A stretch of DNA of 64,000 nucleotides from NCBI RefSeq assembly GCF_900608595.1, contig NZ_UWYY01000004.1:124001-188000 (forward strand), read 5' to 3'. The first letter of the stretch is position 1. The number at the start of each line of letters is the position of its first letter. This DNA is from Promicromonospora panici. GTDB taxonomy: Bacteria; Actinomycetota; Actinomycetes; Actinomycetales; Cellulomonadaceae. Both the position numbers and the translations under genes were made by a program. The notes beneath the pieces were generated by a model, which did no database searches, had not been told where the DNA came from, and saw only the letters and a list, made by a program, of their open reading frames with translations. Shown here in pieces: positions 35,148-43,520 of this stretch.

Positions 35148-37643
35148 ATGGCGTCCACGCAACAGACGGTCAGTGTCGACGGGCATCGCCTGCGCCTGAG
35201 CAACCTCGACAAGGTCCTGTACCCGGCGTCGGGCACCACCAAGGGCGAGGTGCTGCACTACCTGACGCAGGTCGCGTCCGTGCTCCTGCCGCACGCCGCC
35301 AACCGCCCGGCGACGCGCAAGCGGTGGCCCGACGGCACGGGCGGGCAGATGTTCTTCCAGAAGAACCTCGACGCCTCCACCCCGAGCTGGGTCAAGCGCC
35401 GCAAGATCCAGCACAAGACCTCGGCCAACGACTACGTGCTGGTCAACGATCTCGCGACCCTGACCTGGCTGGGCCAGACGGCGACCCTCGAGCTGCACAC
35501 GCCGCAGTGGCAGTTCGGCCGCACGGGGGCACACCTCGACCCGGACCGCCTCGTGCTGGACCTCGACCCCGGCCCCGGTGCGGGCCTGCCCGAGTGCGCG
35601 CAGGTGGCCCGGTGGGCGCGCGAGATCCTGCAGGGCATGGGTCTGGAGCCGTTCCCGGTGACGTCCGGCTCGAAGGGCATCCACCTGTACGCGGCGCTCG
35701 GCAAGGCGCAGGACACCCGCCTCGACTCCGACGCCGTGTCCGCCGTCGCGCACGAGCTCGCCCGCTACCTCGAGGCCGAGCATCCCGACCTCGTCGTCAG
35801 CGACATGAGCAAGAAGCTGCGGCCGGGCAAGGTCCTGGTCGACTGGTCGCAGAACAACGCGAACAAGACCACTATCGCCCCCTACTCCCTGCGCGGGCGC
35901 GACCGGCCGTGGGTGGCCGCGCCCCGCACTTGGGAGGAGCTGGAGGACCCGGACCTCGCCCAGCTCGACGCCGACCAGGTGGTCGCCCGCATCGAGGCCG
36001 ACGGCGACCTCCTCGCCCCGCTCCTGGAGGGGCACCTCTCGGCCCTGGAGCCGACGCCGGAACGCCTGGCCACCTTCGAGAAGCTGGGGACCTATCGGTC
36101 CAAGCGCGATCCCGCCAAGACCCCAGAGCCGTTCGGTCCTGACGCCGAGGCCGACCACGCGGCGGACGCCGGGGCCGAGCCCACCTTCGTCATCCAGGAG
36201 CACCACGCCCGGCGCCTCCACTGGGACTTCCGCCTGGAGCACGACGGCGTGCTCGTCAGCTGGGCGCTCCCCCGCGGCGAGCCCACCGACCCGGCCAAGA
36301 ACCACCTCGCCGTGCAGACGGAGGACCACCCGCTGGAGTACGGCTCCTTCGAGGGCACCATCCCGGGCGGCGAGTACGGCGCGGGCGAGGTCACGATCTG
36401 GGATTCCGGCACCTACGACCTGGAGAAGTGGCGGGACGACGAAGTGATCGTCACGCTCCGTTCCGCTCAGCGCGGGACCCGCCGCCTTGCCCTGATCCGC
36501 ACGGGCGGCCGCGACGGCGACGCGGAGAACAACTGGCTCATCCACCTGACCAAGTCCCAACCAGGCTCCCCCAAACCGTTGAGTGCTGGATCTTCGCCCC
36601 CTCCAAGGGCGAATCAGGAGCGAAAAGCCAGCACTCAGCGGGTGTGGCGGGCGATGCTCGCCACTTCCGCCTCGGCCGGCGAGCTGTACGACCCGGACCA
36701 GTGGATGTTCGAGATGAAGTGGGACGGGTTCCGCGCTCTCGTCCACGTCCCCGACACCGAGACCGTGCGCCTGGTCAGCCGCTCCGGCCAGGACCTCACG
36801 GTCACGTTCCCCGAGCTGCGGGCACTCGCGGGCCAGGTGGATCCCGCCCGCCTCCCCGTGGTGCTCGACGGCGAGATCGTCGCCCTCGACCGCGACGGCC
36901 GCCCCGACTTCCGGCGCCTCCAGCTGCGCGCCAACCTCCGCAAGGAGCGCGACGTCGCACGCGCCCGGGCCCGCGTCGAGGTGGACCTCATGCTCTTCGA
37001 CGTCCTGCAGGTCGAGGGCGACGACGTCACCGACCGCCCGTACGCCGAGCGGCGCGAGCTGCTCGAGTCCCTCGTCACACCGCACGCCCCCGTGCACGTG
37101 CCGCCCGCGTTCGACGGCGACCTCGACGCCGCCCTGCGCACCTCGCGGACCCTGCGGCTGGAGGGTGTCGTCGCGAAGCGCCGTACCTCCACCTATGCGG
37201 GACGACGCTCCCGGGAGTGGCTCAAGATCAAGCACAGCGCCATGCAGGAGGTGGTCATCGTGGGCTGGCGGCCGGGCCATTCGAACGCCTCGGTGATGGG
37301 CTCCCTGCTCATGGCCGTCCCGGACCACGGGGCGGACGGCGACGGCCTGCGCTACGTCGGGCGGGTCGGGACGGGCTTCACCGAGCGGGAGCGCCGGGAG
37401 ATCACCGCGCAGCTACGAGGTATGACGCGCAAGGCGCCCGCCGCGTTCGGCATCCCGGCGGAAGACGCGTCGGACGCCCAGTGGGTGACGCCCAAGCTGG
37501 TGGGCGAGGTGACGTACGCCGACTGGGCCGAGGGCAGCGGCGGCGCGTCGGGCGAGCGGCGCATGCGGCACTCCGTCTGGCGCGGCTGGCGCCCGGACAA
37601 GTCGCCCGACGACGTCGAGGTGGAGCTGCCCGGTCAGGTCTGA
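35148..37643 (+). CDS. ligD: ATP-dependent DNA ligase D (polymerase-phosphoesterase-ligase)
   Basis: An 831-residue NHEJ enzyme in the mycobacterial order. Residues ~8-300 form the primase-polymerase domain (TLTWLGQTATLELHTPQW, DRLVLDLDPGPGAG, SGSKGIHLYAALG). Residues ~347-460 are the 3'-phosphoesterase (FVIQEHHARRLHWDFRLEHD). Residues ~500-831 are the ligase, with adenylated Lys524 in EMKWDGFRAL and EGVVAKRRTSTYAG. With Ku it repairs double-strand breaks. Start ATG, or GTG one codon earlier. Odd: a family B palindrome (residues ~477-498) is translated in frame as the phosphoesterase-ligase linker. Confidence 0.96.
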   Translation: MASTQQTVSVDGHRLRLSNLDKVLYPASGTTKGEVLHYLTQVASVLLPHAANRPATRKRWPDGTGGQMFFQKNLDASTPSWVKRRKIQHKTSANDYVLVNDLATLTWLGQTATLELHTPQWQFGRTGAHLDPDRLVLDLDPGPGAGLPECAQVARWAREILQGMGLEPFPVTSGSKGIHLYAALGKAQDTRLDSDAVSAVAHELARYLEAEHPDLVVSDMSKKLRPGKVLVDWSQNNANKTTIAPYSLRGRDRPWVAAPRTWEELEDPDLAQLDADQVVARIEADGDLLAPLLEGHLSALEPTPERLATFEKLGTYRSKRDPAKTPEPFGPDAEADHAADAGAEPTFVIQEHHARRLHWDFRLEHDGVLVSWALPRGEPTDPAKNHLAVQTEDHPLEYGSFEGTIPGGEYGAGEVTIWDSGTYDLEKWRDDEVIVTLRSAQRGTRRLALIRTGGRDGDAENNWLIHLTKSQPGSPKPLSAGSSPPPRANQERKASTQRVWRAMLATSASAGELYDPDQWMFEMKWDGFRALVHVPDTETVRLVSRSGQDLTVTFPELRALAGQVDPARLPVVLDGEIVALDRDGRPDFRRLQLRANLRKERDVARARARVEVDLMLFDVLQVEGDDVTDRPYAERRELLESLVTPHAPVHVPPAFDGDLDAALRTSRTLRLEGVVAKRRTSTYAGRRSREWLKIKHSAMQEVVIVGWRPGHSNASVMGSLLMAVPDHGADGDGLRYVGRVGTGFTERERREITAQLRGMTRKAPAAFGIPAEDASDAQWVTPKLVGEVTYADWAEGSGGASGERRMRHSVWRGWRPDKSPDDVEVELPGQV
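36577..36640. repeat. Palindromic repeat, family B, copy 3, inside ligD
   Basis: CGTTGAGTGCTGGATCTTCGC at one end and GCGAAAAGCCAGCACTCAGCG at the other, with the same core as the intergenic copies at 7578 and 16506. It is read through in frame, giving a linker peptide (LSAGSSPPPRANQERKASTQ). Confidence 0.85.
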
Positions 37644-37648
37644 CCGCT

Positions 37649-37667
37649 TGGCACACTTTTAGTGCCA
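37649..37667. terminator. Hairpin after ligD
   Basis: TGGCAC and GTGCCA arms separated by ACTTTTA, directly after the ligD stop. It may end ligD transcription or act as an operator for the next gene; no T-tract follows. Confidence 0.35.
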
Positions 37668-37724
37668 TTCCCCCCGTTCTGCGGCCTACGGACGTACCGT
37701 GTTGTCGACGGACGGAGGACACAG

Positions 37725-38714
37725 ATGTTCAGCCACCCCAGGCGTCTGGCCGCATCGACGGCCATCCTGGCCGCGCTCGCGCTGGTCACGGCCCCGGCGA
37801 TCGCCGTCGCCGTACCCGGTACGGCCCCCGGCGGCTCCACCGCACGGCAGCTCACCCACGGGCTGCGCGACCCCTTCCCCCAGATCAAGCTCCCGGACCG
37901 CATCAACCTGCCCGACGGCTTCCAGCCCGAGGGCATCACGACGGCCGGCCCGGTCGCGTGGTTCGGCTCGCTGGCCGACGGCGACATCTACCGCGCCGAC
38001 CTGCTGAAGGGCGATGGCGAGGTGATCGACCAGGGCCCGGGCACGCCGTCGGTGGGACTCACCGTGGACGCGCGCGGCCGCCTGTTCGTCGCGGGCGGCA
38101 CCGGCGGCGACGCGCGCGTCGTCGACGGACGCTCGGGCGAGGTCCTGGAGACCTACGAGCTCGGCGGCGCGTTCGTGAACGACGTCGTTCTCACCGACGA
38201 CTACGCCTACTTCACCGACTCCCAGCGCCCGGTGGTCCACCGCATCCACCTGGGGCCGGGCGGCAGGCCCACCAACACCTTCGACGAGCTGGCCCTGCAC
38301 GGCGACTGGGAGCAGGTCGACGGGTTCAACGCGAACGGCATCACGACGTCGCCCGACGGCAAGGCTCTCCTGGTGGTGAACTCGACGACCGGCGGCCTGT
38401 TCCGGGTGGACCCGGACGACGGGCACGCCGACCGGGTGGACCTCGCCGACGCCGAGCTCACGAACGGCGACGGGATGCTGCGGGTCGGCCGCACGCTCTA
38501 CGTCGCGCAGAACACGCAGAACCAGGTCGCGACGGTGCGGCTCGACCGGGCGGCGTCCGAGGGGACGGTGGTGCAGACCCGGACCAGCGACGACTTCGAC
38601 ACGCCCACCACGATCGCGCGCTTCGCCGGCGCGCTGTACCTGCCCAACGCCCGGTTCACGACGACGCCGCAGGACGACACGGAGTACTGGGTCACGCGCC
38701 TGCCGCTGCACTGA
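37725..38714 (+). CDS. Secreted SMP-30/gluconolactonase-like beta-propeller protein
   Basis: A 329-residue exported protein: signal peptide (ILAALALVTAPAIAVAVPG) then repeating beta-propeller blades (INLPDGFQPEGITTAGPVAW, SVGLTVDARGRLFVAGG, VNDVVLTDDYAYFTDS, NANGITTSPDGKALLVV, LTNGDGMLRVGRTLYV). It resembles SMP-30/LRE proteins; catalytic metal residues are not clearly assignable, so enzymatic activity is uncertain. A GGAGGAC Shine-Dalgarno precedes the ATG. It appears monocistronic between ligD and the MDR gene. Confidence 0.75.
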   Translation: MFSHPRRLAASTAILAALALVTAPAIAVAVPGTAPGGSTARQLTHGLRDPFPQIKLPDRINLPDGFQPEGITTAGPVAWFGSLADGDIYRADLLKGDGEVIDQGPGTPSVGLTVDARGRLFVAGGTGGDARVVDGRSGEVLETYELGGAFVNDVVLTDDYAYFTDSQRPVVHRIHLGPGGRPTNTFDELALHGDWEQVDGFNANGITTSPDGKALLVVNSTTGGLFRVDPDDGHADRVDLADAELTNGDGMLRVGRTLYVAQNTQNQVATVRLDRAASEGTVVQTRTSDDFDTPTTIARFAGALYLPNARFTTTPQDDTEYWVTRLPLH

Positions 38715-38783
38715 TCCGGACCGCGCCGCCGCACCCGTCCGGCGCACACGGAATACCCGCGTGCGCCGGGCGTTGTCGCTCGC

Positions 38784-39707
38784 ATGCGAGCAATCACCTA
38801 TTCGGAGTTCGGCGGCGCCGACGTCCTCGAGCTCACCGACCAGCCCGACCCGCACATCGGCCCCGACACCGTGGTGGTCCGCGTGAAGGCCGCCTCGGTG
38901 AACCCGGTTGACTGGAAGATCCGCGAGGGGCGGCTGCAGGGCCTGATCGACGTGCAGCTGCCCGCGATCCCGGGCTGGGACGTGGCGGGCGTCGTCGAGC
39001 AGGTCGGCCTGGACACCCCCGAGTTCCGGGCGGGTGACGAGGTCTACGGCTACGTGCGCAAGGACACCGTGCAGGGCGGCACGTTCGCCGAGCTGGTCGC
39101 CGCGCCCGTACGCACCCTGGCCCGCAAGCCGGCGTCGCTGAGCTTCGAGGAGGCGGCGGCGGTGCCGCTCGCGGGCCTCACCGCCTACGAGGCGATACAG
39201 CGGTCCGGCGTCAAGGCGGGCCAGACCGTGCTGGTGCACGCGGCGGCCGGCGGCGTCGGCGCGTTCGCCGTGCAGATCGCCCGGGCGCTGGGCGCGCGCG
39301 TGATCGGTACCGCGAGCGAGGCGAACCACGAGTTCCTGCGTGGCCTCGGGGCCGAGCCCGTCACCTACGGCGACGGCCTTGCCGACCGGGTTCGCGCGAT
39401 CGCGCCCGGCGGCGTCGACGTCGCCCTCGACTTCGCCGGTGGCGGCTCGGTCGCCGTCAGCGCCGAGCTCCTGGCCGACGGCGGCGCCATCACCTCGATC
39501 GCCGACCCGACGGCCCGCACGGAGCACGGCGGGCAGTACGTGTGGGTGCGCCCGTCCGTGTCGGGTCTCGACGCGCTCACCGCCCTGTTCGACGCCGGCC
39601 AGCTGTCCGTCGAGATCGCCGAGGTCTTCGACCTGGCCGAGGCCGCGGCCGCGCACCGGGCCAGCGCCACGGGCCACACTCGCGGCAAGTTGGTGGTCCG
39701 GGTCTAA
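38784..39707 (+). CDS. NADP-dependent MDR-family oxidoreductase
   Basis: A 307-residue zinc-free medium-chain dehydrogenase/quinone oxidoreductase. Landmarks are MRAITYSEFGGADVLELTDQ, VKAASVNPVDWKIREG, PGWDVAGVVEQVG, AAVPLAGLTAYEAIQRSGVK and the nucleotide loop HAAAGGVGAFAVQIARALG. It should reduce quinones or enones using NADPH. It is followed by an elaborate palindrome and then the oppositely oriented siderophore-interacting protein gene. Confidence 0.88.
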   Translation: MRAITYSEFGGADVLELTDQPDPHIGPDTVVVRVKAASVNPVDWKIREGRLQGLIDVQLPAIPGWDVAGVVEQVGLDTPEFRAGDEVYGYVRKDTVQGGTFAELVAAPVRTLARKPASLSFEEAAAVPLAGLTAYEAIQRSGVKAGQTVLVHAAAGGVGAFAVQIARALGARVIGTASEANHEFLRGLGAEPVTYGDGLADRVRAIAPGGVDVALDFAGGGSVAVSAELLADGGAITSIADPTARTEHGGQYVWVRPSVSGLDALTALFDAGQLSVEIAEVFDLAEAAAAHRASATGHTRGKLVVRV

Positions 39708-39722
39708 CAGGCGGGTCCGGCA

Positions 39723-39786
39723 TGGTCGGCAAGACGTCAGGTGATCGGCACCTCGGAATGCCGATGACCTGACATTCTGCCGACCA
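39723..39786. repeat. 64-bp palindrome with symmetrical internal mismatches (family C)
   Basis: Paired blocks TGGTCGGCA/TGCCGACCA, TCAGGT/ACCTGA and ATCGGCA/TGCCGAT, separated by opposed unpaired stretches (AGACG against CATTC) and an 8-nt loop. It lies between convergent stops. It may work as a bidirectional terminator, but the modular stem resembles a REP or small structured element more. No other copy was found here. Confidence 0.8.
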
Positions 39787-39804
39787 CCCGCGAGCATGCC
39801 GGGC

Positions 39805-40653
39805 TCAGCCCGGGGAAGAGCGGCCGTGGCGCCAGTAGCCCACGAAGTCCACGTGCGTCTTGGGTACCCCACGCTCCCCCACCAGGTGCCGCCGCGCGCC
39901 CGTGGCCAGCGCCGACTCGCCGATCGCGAACGCGTAAACCTCGGGGCCGTACCCCGCCAGGTCCAGGCCGCGCAGCGCGGTGAGCGCCGCCTGCCCCGGG
40001 ACGGCGTGCGGGTCGGCGTCGGACCGCACCACCCACCGGAGCTCGACGCCGGACGGCGTCCGGAACTCCTGCCGGTCCCCGGCCGTGGGTACCTCGACAA
40101 CCGCGACGCCGCGGGCGTCCTTCGGGAGGGACTCGCAGATGCCGGCGACGGCGGGCAGCCCGGACTCGTCGGCGACCAGGAGCGTCCAGTCGTGCGCGTG
40201 CCGCGGGTTGTAGGTGACGCCCTGGTCGAGCACCCCGACGCGCATGCCCCGGTCGGCGGCCTCGGCGAACCCGGCGCCCGGCCCGGAGCCGTGTGCGTCG
40301 TCCGCGGCCGGGTCGGCAGGGCTCGCATGGAGCACGAAGTCGACGTCGATCTCGTTCAGGTCGGGCCGCGCGGAGCGGACGGTGTAGTTGCGCACCCACG
40401 GCCGCCGGGGCTTCGGGGTGGCGAGGTACTCGGCGTACCAGAGCCCTGACGCGCGCGTCGGCAGGCGCAGCATGTCCTGGCCCGCACGGGGCAGGAAGAG
40501 GCGGAACCACTGGTCGTACCCGGTCGGCGTGAACCGGGCGAACTCCTCACCGCCGAGGGTCACCCGGACCATGTTCGGCGTGATCCGCTTGGCGTTGACG
40601 ACCTCGGCCAGCACCACGTGCGGATCGACCGCTTTGCGCCCCTTGTATGCCAT
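39805..40653 (-). CDS. Siderophore-interacting protein (ferric-siderophore reductase)
   Basis: A 282-residue FAD-binding SIP/ViuB-type protein. The FAD motif is VRNYTVRSARP, the NAD(P)H side has WTLLVADESGLPAVAGICES, and the C-terminus has VYAFAIGESALAT, HLVGERGVPK and VGYWRHGRS, all typical. It reduces Fe(III)-siderophores in the cytoplasm to release iron. A near-consensus IdeR box spans the promoter, so iron should repress it. It is divergent from nothing; the MFS gene upstream runs in the same direction with its stop inside the iron box. Confidence 0.93.
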   Translation of the reverse strand: MAYKGRKAVDPHVVLAEVVNAKRITPNMVRVTLGGEEFARFTPTGYDQWFRLFLPRAGQDMLRLPTRASGLWYAEYLATPKPRRPWVRNYTVRSARPDLNEIDVDFVLHASPADPAADDAHGSGPGAGFAEAADRGMRVGVLDQGVTYNPRHAHDWTLLVADESGLPAVAGICESLPKDARGVAVVEVPTAGDRQEFRTPSGVELRWVVRSDADPHAVPGQAALTALRGLDLAGYGPEVYAFAIGESALATGARRHLVGERGVPKTHVDFVGYWRHGRSSPG

Positions 40654-40657
40654 GCAC

Positions 40658-40676
40658 TGAGGTTAGGCACACCTAA
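40658..40676 (-). promoter_or_regulatory. IdeR/DtxR iron box at the siderophore-interacting protein promoter
   Basis: TGAGGTTAGGCACACCTAA matches the IdeR consensus TTAGGTTAGGCTAACCTAA at 16 of 19 positions. On the minus strand it contains TAACCT, a -10 candidate 6 nt before the ATG, so repressor binding would cover the promoter of a leaderless mRNA. Confidence 0.78.
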
Positions 40677-42061
40677 GTCGGTTTGACGAGGGTCTCGTTC
40701 GGATCTGCCCCGCGCACGTTCCGGACACCCACCAGGGAGAGCACCCCGCCGAGGAAGAGCAGGGCCGCCGTCACGACGAGCGCCCGGTGGAACGAGGCGA
40801 CGTCGAGCACGCCGCCGGTGATGATTCCCGCGAACGCCACGGTCACCAGCCCGGCCACACGTGCCACCGCGTTGTTGACCGCGGAGCCGATGCCGGCGTC
40901 GTGCGTCGGGACGGCGCCGAGGATGGCCGCCGTCAGCGGCGCCACGGTGATCGCGAGGCCGAGCCCGAACACGAGCTGGCCGGGGAGCACCTGCGTGGGG
41001 TAGAAGGCGGTCTCGTCCATCACGAGCATGAGGAGGAATCCCACCCCGGCCACTATCGGCCCCACCGACATGAACAGCCGCGACCCGTACCGGCCCGAGA
41101 GGGTGCCGAACCATGCGGACAGCGCGATCATCGCGAACGTCGTCGGCAGCTGCGCCACCCCTGACCACGTGGCGGAGTACCCGGCGACCTGCTGCAGGAA
41201 AAGCGTCAGCATGAAACCGCCCAGCGAGAACGCCCCGTAGATCGCGAAGGTCGCCAGGTTGCCCCACGCGAAGTTCCCCGACTGGAACAGGCGCAGCGGC
41301 AGCATCGGGTCCGCCGCCCGACGCTCGTACAGCACGAACCCCACCAGCATCGCAGCCCCCGCGACGATGGACACCAGGATGACGGGCGAGGTCCACCCGA
41401 GCCGCTCGCCCTCGATGAGCCCGAACACCACCCCCGCGAGTCCGAACGCCGCCAGCGCGGCACCCGGGATGTCGATCCGCCGGCCGGGTTCGCCCTCCGC
41501 GGCCGGCACGCCACGCAGCAGCCAGAGGGTCAGGGCGATGACGGGCACGTTGATCCAGAACACCCAGCGCCACGACACGAAGTCGACCAGCATGCCGCCG
41601 ATGAACGGGCCGACGATCATCGCGGCGGTCGTCCACGAGGTCCACCGGCCGATCGCACGGGCCTGCGCCTCGCCACTGAACGTCGCCACGATCAGGGCGA
41701 GCGAGCTCGGCACCAGCAGCGCGCCCGCGACACCCTGCAGCGCGCGGGCGATCACCAGGACGGGGCCGGTCGGCGCGAGTGCGCACAGCACCGAGGCGGC
41801 GGCGAACCCGACGAGACCGGCCGCCAGCACCCGGCGGCGCCCGTAGACGTCCGACACCGAGCCGGCCACGAGCATCAGCGCGCCGAGGGTCACCAGGTAC
41901 GCGTCGACCACCCACTGCTGCAGGGCCAGCCCCTCGGCACCCGGGCCGCCGAGCTCGCGCGCGATCGCGGGCAGCGCGACGCTCACCACCGTGCCGTCGA
42001 GGAACGACACGAAGGAGCCGAGGATGGCGACGAGGAGCACTCGTCTCTGGAGCGTGGTCAC
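40673..42061 (-). CDS. MFS transporter, DHA2 (EmrB/QacA) type
   Basis: A protein of about 462 residues with fourteen predicted helices: LVAILGSFVSFLDGTVVSVA, QQWVVDAYLVTLGALMLVAG, GRRRVLAAGLVGFAAAS and ARALQGVAGALLVPSSLALI are DHA2 hallmarks. It should export drugs or metabolites. GTG at 42061 is preferred because TAGCGT ends 6 nt upstream; a GTG two codons earlier is possible. It precedes the siderophore-interacting protein gene, so siderophore export is conceivable but unproven. Confidence 0.87.
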   Translation of the reverse strand: MTTLQRRVLLVAILGSFVSFLDGTVVSVALPAIARELGGPGAEGLALQQWVVDAYLVTLGALMLVAGSVSDVYGRRRVLAAGLVGFAAASVLCALAPTGPVLVIARALQGVAGALLVPSSLALIVATFSGEAQARAIGRWTSWTTAAMIVGPFIGGMLVDFVSWRWVFWINVPVIALTLWLLRGVPAAEGEPGRRIDIPGAALAAFGLAGVVFGLIEGERLGWTSPVILVSIVAGAAMLVGFVLYERRAADPMLPLRLFQSGNFAWGNLATFAIYGAFSLGGFMLTLFLQQVAGYSATWSGVAQLPTTFAMIALSAWFGTLSGRYGSRLFMSVGPIVAGVGFLLMLVMDETAFYPTQVLPGQLVFGLGLAITVAPLTAAILGAVPTHDAGIGSAVNNAVARVAGLVTVAFAGIITGGVLDVASFHRALVVTAALLFLGGVLSLVGVRNVRGADPNETLVKPT

Positions 42062-42148
42062 GGGCACACGCTATGCCCAGCGACCGACACTCGCCCCGCC
42101 TTCCGCAGTCTGCTTCGTCCTGGACCGAATGTCCGGCACGATCGGTTC

Positions 42149-42685
42149 ATGGACCTGACGATCCGGCCCGCGACCGGCGACGACGCGGCCGTCTGCGCGG
42201 ACATCTACGGTTTCTACGTGCGGCACACCCACATCAGCTTCGAGTCCGAGCCGCCGGGGACCGAGGAGATGGCGCACCGCATCGCGAGCTCTTCGGCCCA
42301 CCACGCGTGGCTGGTCGCGCAGGAGGCGTGCGACGACGTCGTCGGATTCGCCTACGCCGCGCCGTACTCGTCGCGCGAGGCGTACCGCTGGGCCGCCGAG
42401 TCCAGCGTGTACCTGGAGGCGGGCCGACGCCGGACCGGGGCGGGCCGGGCGCTGTACGAGGCCCTCTTCGAGCGGCTCGCCGAACGCGGCTACCGCCGTC
42501 TGGTGGCCGGCCTCGCCCTGCCGAACGACGCCAGCCTCGGCCTGCACGTCTCGCTGGGGTTCGAGGTGGTGGGCACGTTCCGCCGGATCGGGTGGAAGCA
42601 CGGCCAGTGGCGCGACGTCATGCGCCTGCAGAAGGACCTCGCGCCCGGCCTCGGCGCCGCGCCGCCCACGGGAGAGCCCGCCTGA
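42149..42685 (+). CDS. GNAT N-acetyltransferase, phosphinothricin acetyltransferase-like
   Basis: A 178-residue GNAT enzyme: IRPATGDDAAVCADIYGFYV, HISFESEPPGTEEM, SSVYLEAGRRRTGAGRALYE (acetyl-CoA loop RRTGAG) and the late GFEVVGTFRRIGWKHGQWRD motif of the Pat/Bar group. These acetylate amino groups of amino-acid-like substrates; the natural substrate here is unknown. A paralogue lies next to it on the same strand, 120 nt downstream. Confidence 0.85.
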   Translation: MDLTIRPATGDDAAVCADIYGFYVRHTHISFESEPPGTEEMAHRIASSSAHHAWLVAQEACDDVVGFAYAAPYSSREAYRWAAESSVYLEAGRRRTGAGRALYEALFERLAERGYRRLVAGLALPNDASLGLHVSLGFEVVGTFRRIGWKHGQWRDVMRLQKDLAPGLGAAPPTGEPA

Positions 42686-42805
42686 CCAGGCAGCCCTGGC
42701 CACGGAGCCCTGCCGCGGGGTCCGGCTGAACTACCCGCTCGACCGACCGCCGTCAATTCCGCGCTGCGATCATCACGTCCGGCCGGTCCACGGCAGGATC
42801 CGTCC

Positions 42806-43441
42806 ATGGACAGCATCGTCCGCGTCGCGACACCAGACGACGCCGCAGCCTGCGCCGGGATCTACGCCCCCTTCGTCGCCGACTCGGCGGCGACCTTCGA
42901 GACCAACCCGCCGGACGCGCGCGAGATGACGCGCCGCATCGAGCGGTTCTTCGGCCGGGAGACCTGGCTCGTGCTCGAGCGGGACGGCGTGGTGGCCGGC
43001 TTCGCCTACGCCAAGCCGTTCGCCGACCGCCCCACGTTCCGCTGGACGCTCGAGACCAACGTCTACGTCGCGGCCGACCACCAGCGCACCGGTGGCGGAC
43101 GCCTGCTCTACGACACCCTGCTGACACGGCTGGCCCGCCGCGGCTACCACCGCGCCGTCGCCAGCATCGTGCTGCCGAACGATCCAGCGGTCGCGCTGCA
43201 CGAGGCGGCCGGCTTCCGCCGGGCCGGCACCTTCGAGAAGATCGGCTGGAAGCTCGGCCAGTGGCACGACGCCGTGCTCTTCCAGCGCGACCTCGTGCCC
43301 GACGACGGGATCACCCCCGGAGACCGCACCGCCGACGGCGAGCTACCGGGCCTGCTCACGCCCGAGCCGCTCGAGGTCACGCGCACGCCCCTGCTCCGCC
43401 CCCACCCGGCTGAGGACCAGGTCGCCTACTTCGGCGACTGA
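42806..43441 (+). CDS. GNAT N-acetyltransferase, paralogue with C-terminal extension
   Basis: A 211-residue relative of the preceding enzyme: VRVATPDDAAACAGIYAPFV, ATFETNPPDAREM, TNVYVAADHQRTGGGRLLYD and GFRRAGTFEKIGWKLGQWHD. It differs by a C-terminal Pro-rich extension of about 30 residues (LTPEPLEVTRTPLLRPHP). The two share the DNA start context GGNNNGATCNGTNCATGGAC, evidence for tandem duplication including the leader. Substrate unknown. Confidence 0.85.
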   Translation: MDSIVRVATPDDAAACAGIYAPFVADSAATFETNPPDAREMTRRIERFFGRETWLVLERDGVVAGFAYAKPFADRPTFRWTLETNVYVAADHQRTGGGRLLYDTLLTRLARRGYHRAVASIVLPNDPAVALHEAAGFRRAGTFEKIGWKLGQWHDAVLFQRDLVPDDGITPGDRTADGELPGLLTPEPLEVTRTPLLRPHPAEDQVAYFGD

Positions 43442-43520
43442 TCCCCGCCCACGGGCTCGCGGGCACCCGGTCACGTTTCGGGCTCGCAGGCGTGCCCTCC
43501 CGTTGCCTATGGTCGTCCGC

